Source: Candidatus Rikenella faecigallinarum
GTDB taxonomy: Bacteria; Bacteroidota; Bacteroidia; Bacteroidales; Rikenellaceae
DNA: 39,033 nucleotides
Direction of reading: 5' to 3'
Assembly: GCA_019113395.1 (NCBI GenBank)
Contig: DXHL01000032.1
Location: 1 to 39,033 of the forward strand
The notes under the pieces were generated by a model, which searched no databases, had not been told where the DNA came from, and saw only the letters and a program-made list of their open reading frames with translations. The translations under genes and the position numbers were made by a program. Positions within the stretch are counted from its first letter, which is position 1. Each line of letters starts with the position of its first letter. This document shows positions 34,158 through 39,033 of this stretch, piece by piece.

Positions 34158-36476
34158 TTATGGTTGCGCCAGTTTGTCGGGTTCCCAAATCAGTTCAAAG
34201 TCATCGATATAGAGCGAGCTTCCTGCCCCGCCGCAGAAATCGTCACTCAGGTAGCTGCAGGTAGCGCACATCACGATATGGTCCGGTACCGTTGTCGAGG
34301 TGTAGGTCACCTTGAATTCGAACGGAACATACCCATTATTCTGTTCCGGCACTCCATTAGTAGCTTCCGAGAGCAGTTCACCATACCCCACCACCACGGG
34401 TTTTGCCGGTCGTGTGGAGACGCCTGCCCCCCAGGCTTCCAGACTAATGTAGATTTTGCACTTATCGGACTGCCCTTTCAGGTCGGGATACTTGTTGTCG
34501 ATATCCGTATCTATCGTTTTGGGGATATACTTGTACCACCCTTTCAAGCCCAGCGGTCGTGCCGCATAGCTTTGCCCGTAGTGCACCAATGCCCGCTGCG
34601 CATCGGAGTTTGTCGGTGCCGAGGTAATGGGTCCGAATGTTCCGCTGAAGATAGTTCCGGTAGCCAGACTGGTCACCCCGGCTTTGCTGACGTAGTAGGA
34701 GGTCATCCAGAGTGCGGTGCCGGTTCTGGCTTCCGCATCCGTCACAGGCAGGGTAACGTTTTTGTCGAGTCCGATACCCAACACGGTATATTTGCCCCCG
34801 GGATTCCCCGTAGCCCAGAATCGTGTCTGTCCGGGGATATTCGGGTCATAGACCCCGCTCGCACCGTCAAACGACCCGTACTGTCCCCCTTCAAAATCGA
34901 GGTTGGGAATAGCCACAAATTTTTCGGTCTGGAACACCGCCACCGCCCCGGCCGACAAGCCATCCCCCACCGGCCGCACCTCGTAGATGGTCTCGGGATT
35001 CAGACCCGTAATCAGCCCGACAAAACTTTTGCTTTCGCTGTCAATATCCGCCTCGGCCACGGTAGCTTTCTGCCAGGCATCTTCTCCCGTGCCCAACACG
35101 CGATACTCGAAAGCCAGTCCCGTGGGTATCTCACTGCCAATCCATTGTGCCGTCACATAGGCATACTTCGCCCCCACCCCGGGAATACCGTTCAAGAGCT
35201 GCCCACTCATGGCACCTCCGGTGGCAAAGTCGCGTGCCACGGAGAGGGTCACCGTCTGACTCACCATCTGGTTGTCCATATCGTAGACCTCCACCTCTAC
35301 CTCATAGTTGCCCTCTGGCAATAAAACACCGTCCAGTTTTGCCGTGTTCATCAGCGGCGACAAGTCAATCCACGTATCCGTCACCCCCACAACAGTCCCT
35401 TCCTTCCAGTTCATCACCTCGGCCAACGGTTCACGTTGAGCCTCATCGGTGGCCATATCGTTATCCCCGCCCAGATTTACCATGCCGGGCAAACCGTATT
35501 TCAACAACACATCGCCGCTCTCGTGCCGCACGCGCAGCCGCTTAATCGAAGCATCGGCATGCACATTGAGGCGTATCAGTCCATCCCGACTATCCACATT
35601 GGTTGTCAGCGGGTCCTGGATATCTCCTCCGTCCTCCCGCGAAATCACCGGAATAGGACGTGTATGCCCCATGATACCAAACGGGAACTCATACTCGTTC
35701 ACATCGGTTTGAACCGAGAGCCGGAACATGCTGCCGCCGTCCGAAGGGTCACTCTGCGTATCCATTTTGACCGTAAACCGATAGTAGTCGGCCGGCACGG
35801 CATCCGCTATGGTTCGCACGTAAATTTGCGTTTTGTCGGGACTTTGGTGATTGGCAGCACGGAAGATTAGCACGAAGGAACCCTTGTCGGTCGGCATAAT
35901 CCATCCGGTCTGTCCCCCATCGGCATCGGCCTGGGTGAAGGTCAGCGTATCGCTGCCCGTATAATCATACGTCGGTTTCACAACCAGGCTGTATTCCGGA
36001 AAATTGTCCTTAATCTCCTGTTCGAAGTCGAGGACTGTCACTTTCACATTAGCCAACTTGCAGATGATTCCGACAGGGGAATTTTTACCGGCTTTGATGG
36101 TCACGGCCTGCGAACCGGCATAACGCGGCCTGCCAAAACCATAAGCCTCGGTCGGTTCGACCTTGTTGTATGCCGCGACCGTATAGACCCCTTCGGGCAG
36201 GGTAATCACTTCGATATTGCGCGAATCCTGATAGGTCGCCACGGTATCACCCTGCTCATTGATGATATCAACCACATAGACCTCTTCTTCACTCAGGGGG
36301 GTCAGTCCGCTTTTCAGATGCAGGGTTTCGTCCTGTTGCAACGAAAGGGTCATGGAGCCTTGTCCCGCTCCCAGCGGAGAACGGGAACAGGCCACCGCAG
36401 CCACAAGCATACAAAGCCCCGCAGCCGCACGTCCCATTCGGGCCAAGCGATATATGGATGTTTGGAATCGTATCAT
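34158..36476 (-). CDS. DUF4493/PCMD-domain lipoprotein
   Basis: Large surface lipoprotein of 772 residues. The signal and lipobox (AAVAC) lie near residue 29. Residues about 40-230 are DUF4493-like (GSMTLSLQQDE, LPEGVYTVAAYN, CKLANVKVTVLDF). Beta domains follow, then a linker GLNPETIYEVRPVGDG and a PCMD domain from about 530 (NLDFEGGQYGSFDG, FWATGNPGG, YAARPLGLKGWYKY, LYIDDFELIWEP). The same CKLANVKVTV motif appears in the next gene upstream, so these are paralogues. The protein probably binds glycans or forms surface appendages. It starts 111 bases after the previous gene on the same strand. Confidence 0.8.
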   Translation of the reverse strand: MIRFQTSIYRLARMGRAAAGLCMLVAAVACSRSPLGAGQGSMTLSLQQDETLHLKSGLTPLSEEEVYVVDIINEQGDTVATYQDSRNIEVITLPEGVYTVAAYNKVEPTEAYGFGRPRYAGSQAVTIKAGKNSPVGIICKLANVKVTVLDFEQEIKDNFPEYSLVVKPTYDYTGSDTLTFTQADADGGQTGWIMPTDKGSFVLIFRAANHQSPDKTQIYVRTIADAVPADYYRFTVKMDTQSDPSDGGSMFRLSVQTDVNEYEFPFGIMGHTRPIPVISREDGGDIQDPLTTNVDSRDGLIRLNVHADASIKRLRVRHESGDVLLKYGLPGMVNLGGDNDMATDEAQREPLAEVMNWKEGTVVGVTDTWIDLSPLMNTAKLDGVLLPEGNYEVEVEVYDMDNQMVSQTVTLSVARDFATGGAMSGQLLNGIPGVGAKYAYVTAQWIGSEIPTGLAFEYRVLGTGEDAWQKATVAEADIDSESKSFVGLITGLNPETIYEVRPVGDGLSAGAVAVFQTEKFVAIPNLDFEGGQYGSFDGASGVYDPNIPGQTRFWATGNPGGKYTVLGIGLDKNVTLPVTDAEARTGTALWMTSYYVSKAGVTSLATGTIFSGTFGPITSAPTNSDAQRALVHYGQSYAARPLGLKGWYKYIPKTIDTDIDNKYPDLKGQSDKCKIYISLEAWGAGVSTRPAKPVVVGYGELLSEATNGVPEQNNGYVPFEFKVTYTSTTVPDHIVMCATCSYLSDDFCGGAGSSLYIDDFELIWEPDKLAQP

Positions 36477-36587
36477 AGGTATGTATCCCTATTAAAGGAG
36501 GTTACGCTGCAACCGGATACAGCATCTTATCACAGCACTGCTTTTGTCGAGAGGTTATCCGACGAGTTCTCCGCTGTGATTTCAGGC

Positions 36588-38030
36588 CTATTCGGTCAGG
36601 TAGATTGCCAGTGTAGCCTGTTGTTCAGCCCCCGTAGCATCGACTACGCGCAGTCCGAACTTATGGACAGCCGGGCCATTGACAGCCGGATTGGCCACAC
36701 TCCCCAGCAGCGACATCAGTCCACCGACCGAGAACGTATGGGATGTTTTCCCTTTAATCGGCACACTCGGGTCGAGGATTCCGATTTGGGGGTCGGCAAA
36801 GAGGTTCACCCACCACATCGTTTCATCGACACCATCGGGTGCAGTAGCCGGCGGGTTGGCAATATCGAAGGGGACTCCGTTTTCCAGCCCCAAACCCGGC
36901 AGGAGGGTTGCCAAAGCATCCGATTCAATGGTCACATAGAGTTGGTCGATACCGTTCCTGGCATCGAAACGCACGTCGATTTGATTTTGGTTGGAGAGCG
37001 AAACGGTTTGTTGCTGAGCGATATCGAAAGGAGAACCGTTGAAATTTGCCCCGACAATGGCAATTGTCTCCTCAGGTTGCTCTCCATCCCCACCGTCACC
37101 TTCCCAGTTGTCATTGTTGGAGCCGCCGTCAATCACTCCGTCCCCATCGGGGATTTCAATCGTGTGCTCCGAATCGATGGTCGTATAGTCAATGGTCACA
37201 GACGACGATACCGAACCGGTCTGTTGATAGCCGATTTTCACTTTGTGCCACTGCATGGCCTCCACACCCGAGATAATAGATGTCTGTCCGGCTCCATTGC
37301 TGAGGGGTTGTCCGTCTTCCTTGCGAATCCCGGTCACCTTCACATAGAGTTTGCCGTCAGCCGGAACCTTAAAGTATCCGGCGCGCGTCTCCTGAATCGA
37401 ATAAATCAGGCTGGCACTCACTTTCTGAGCCGTTGTCGGGTCGGTGTAGTCATAGTAAACCACAGCCTGCGGACTCTCCACCTTGTCCAGGAAGTCCTGT
37501 CCCCATTCGACGGTTACTTTGACGTTGGCCAGTTTGCAGACCAAATCAACGGTCGTAAGGTTCGAAACCCGCACCGTAAAATCCTGCATACCATAATAAT
37601 ACGGTGTTTCCCACGCTGCAAGAGGTTCTTCGGGGAGACTGGCCGCCTCGAGTTTGTATTTCCCGGAAGCAATGGTTACTGTCTGCCCATTGACTTCATC
37701 ATAGGTTTCCCACTGATAGTCGGAGTTGGTCAAATTATTGTGGACCACATTTTCGCCCTTGCTGTCAAGGATAGCGACCCGGAAGGTCGATACATCGGGC
37801 ACAACAGCCGTACCATCCGTTTTGGTATCGCCGCCGTCTGCTTCCACCACGATAAAATCACCTTCCCTTCCCAGCGAGGATACGGTCATCGAGCCCATTT
37901 GTCCGATATTTTGGCCTCCGTCAGCATAGGGGTCTTTGGCCTGCACACATGCCGTAAAGAGGTATGCCGTCCCGCAAATCAAAAGCATTTTGAGGGTTTG
38001 GCGAGTGGTGTTATGGTTGTATGTTTTCAT
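36588..38030 (-). CDS. DUF4493-domain lipoprotein
   Basis: Surface lipoprotein of 480 residues with lipobox LFTAC near residue 27. Residues about 45-270 are a DUF4493 domain (GSMTVSSLGREGDFI, IASGKYKLEAASLPEEPLAAWETP-type helix-strand, CKLANVKVTVEWG). An acidic Gly/Asp/Asn-rich linker (about 300-320, GDGVIDGGSNNDNWEGDGGD) may bind calcium, and a C-terminal beta domain ends KFGLRVVDATGAEQQATLAI. Unlike its neighbour it has no PCMD domain. ATG 38030 is preferred because upstream in-frame codons would precede the lipoprotein signal. It lies 55 bases after the partial gene at the window end. Confidence 0.78.
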   Translation of the reverse strand: MKTYNHNTTRQTLKMLLICGTAYLFTACVQAKDPYADGGQNIGQMGSMTVSSLGREGDFIVVEADGGDTKTDGTAVVPDVSTFRVAILDSKGENVVHNNLTNSDYQWETYDEVNGQTVTIASGKYKLEAASLPEEPLAAWETPYYYGMQDFTVRVSNLTTVDLVCKLANVKVTVEWGQDFLDKVESPQAVVYYDYTDPTTAQKVSASLIYSIQETRAGYFKVPADGKLYVKVTGIRKEDGQPLSNGAGQTSIISGVEAMQWHKVKIGYQQTGSVSSSVTIDYTTIDSEHTIEIPDGDGVIDGGSNNDNWEGDGGDGEQPEETIAIVGANFNGSPFDIAQQQTVSLSNQNQIDVRFDARNGIDQLYVTIESDALATLLPGLGLENGVPFDIANPPATAPDGVDETMWWVNLFADPQIGILDPSVPIKGKTSHTFSVGGLMSLLGSVANPAVNGPAVHKFGLRVVDATGAEQQATLAIYLTE

Positions 38031-38085
38031 CGTCTTCCTATATTTCGTTCGTACGTTATTTCGTTCTGTTTCGATTGACCAATAT

Positions 38086-39033
38086 CTATCGGAGAGGTGC
38101 ATTATCCGTGAAATCATATCCCAGAGTTACATTGTCAATCAGGAGCACATTGCCCACATGGGGAGAACCATCAATTTGTTTAACCACCACAGGGCTGGCT
38201 GGAGGATTCGCATCTCCCGAGGTTCCAACGGTCGCATAATCCGCATCGGAGCTAAAGAGCAGTTTCAGCGTAGTCGCCGGTGTCGTGGTATTGGTATAGT
38301 TGAATCTCAGGGTTTGGGTAGTCATATTGGGTTGCGCCACGGCACTGGTCCACTCGGCATTCGCAATGGTTGTACCGTCCTGTGCCAGGAGTTCGGCCCG
38401 CACGTAAGCACCTCGGGAGCCGCTAACGGGGGTCAGGGTATATTGGAACGAGAGGCTGGCCGGACGGGAGACAAACGGAGCCCCCGATTCATTAATCACC
38501 TCACTATCATATGATTCGTATTCATATGAAATGTTCGTTTTATAAGGTTTAGTGGTCAAGCCAGAGAAATCAGCCTCATAAAAGCTCCAAGTTTCCGTCA
38601 CATTGGAAGCGAGCGTATGTTGATATGTTCCCAAATATAACAGACCCGCACTGGTATTTCGCACCCGAGCCCCCAATTCGGAAGACCCTACTTTCCCAGT
38701 TCCAAAAACCAACGAACCATAATATCCAGCATCATCTCCTCCTGCTTTGGAATAGCATCCCCGTCCCCATCCGGTAGTGCGCAACTGCACAGCCCTACGG
38801 CTATAATTACCCGGATTGGCCACCAGCGACGTCCCATTATTTGCCGAGACTTCGGAGACGGCAACAGTTCCATTATTTCCGGTCGGGTCGGGCGAGAGTT
38901 GGCTTTGCGAGGCCGTTAGCGGATTTCGCGTAGCCCACCCGGCGGGCGGAGCCTGCACGGCAACCCCCAGGTCGGTCGTCACCGAAGCCGTTTCCCACCC
39001 GGACTCAAAACCATCGTTCACCAGCCCGGGAAT
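38086..39033 (-). CDS. PCMD-like surface protein, 5' end outside the window
   Basis: The last 315 residues of a larger protein; the frame is open to the window edge. The visible part starts IPGLVNDGFESGWE and has WATRNPLTASQSQLSP, VQLRTTGWGRGCYSK, AARVRNTSAGLLYLG-like strands and the ending GNVLLIDNVTLGYDF, the pattern of PCMD-type glycan-associated modules seen in the two neighbouring lipoproteins. Signal peptide and any DUF4493 part must lie upstream. It is the first visible gene of the surface-protein cluster. Confidence 0.7.
   Translation of the reverse strand: MPGLVNDGFESGWETASVTTDLGVAVQAPPAGWATRNPLTASQSQLSPDPTGNNGTVAVSEVSANNGTSLVANPGNYSRRAVQLRTTGWGRGCYSKAGGDDAGYYGSLVFGTGKVGSSELGARVRNTSAGLLYLGTYQHTLASNVTETWSFYEADFSGLTTKPYKTNISYEYESYDSEVINESGAPFVSRPASLSFQYTLTPVSGSRGAYVRAELLAQDGTTIANAEWTSAVAQPNMTTQTLRFNYTNTTTPATTLKLLFSSDADYATVGTSGDANPPASPVVVKQIDGSPHVGNVLLIDNVTLGYDFTDNAPLR

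Overview
The window looks like the chromosome of a GC-rich gut-type Bacteroidales. Four things point this way: surface lipoproteins of the DUF4493 and PCMD (putative carbohydrate metabolism domain) type, promoter -7 elements of the TAnnTTTG kind, no consistent Shine-Dalgarno sequences, and a threonine-synthase-like enzyme that most resembles cysteate synthase. A Rikenellaceae (Alistipes-like) host fits best, but this is an inference without a search.

Layout. 1-8.9 kb is housekeeping: a ferredoxin/nitroreductase fusion, D-lactate dehydrogenase, a minus-strand unit of DAHP synthase, CcsBA cytochrome c assembly protein and a glycosyltransferase, then grpE-dnaJ. 8.9-17.2 kb holds a second glycosyltransferase, a thioredoxin-domain lipoprotein, the cysteate-synthase-like enzyme, an orphan hydF, a CstA-type transporter whose first 24 codons are cut off by an in-frame TAG, and a secreted S33-type hydrolase. 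17.2-18.95 kb is a scar: a hairpin-dense GC-rich stretch without convincing genes, then the AT-rich 3' part of a FISUMP-type surface protein gene.

19.0-31.3 kb is the most remarkable part. Nine same-strand genes run from a Bacteroides-type promoter at about 31.3 kb to an intrinsic terminator at about 19.0 kb. Both ends encode exported di-heme proteins: a beta-propeller/MauG-like cytochrome, and a 1344-residue protein combining NPCBM, a hydrazine-synthase-alpha-like propeller with two CxxCH motifs, and a SUMF1 domain. Between them lie a RidA/chorismatase-like protein, a cupin lipoprotein, a VOC protein, DhaK, DhaL, an LsrF-type aldolase/thiolase and a beta-propeller lipoprotein. I read this as a candidate pathway that oxidises or senses a carbohydrate-like compound in the periplasm and then phosphorylates and cleaves a small keto-sugar in the cytoplasm. 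The substrate is unknown. CcsBA at 3.4-6.0 kb could supply heme attachment for both cytochromes.

31.5-39.0 kb encodes a surface-protein cluster on the same strand: a partial PCMD-like protein running off the window end, a DUF4493 lipoprotein, a DUF4493/PCMD lipoprotein, a small outer-membrane barrel and a further PCMD lipoprotein. It lies directly upstream of the cytochrome operon but is separated from it by a terminator and a new promoter.

No rRNA, tRNA, CRISPR array, transposase or integrase was recognised.
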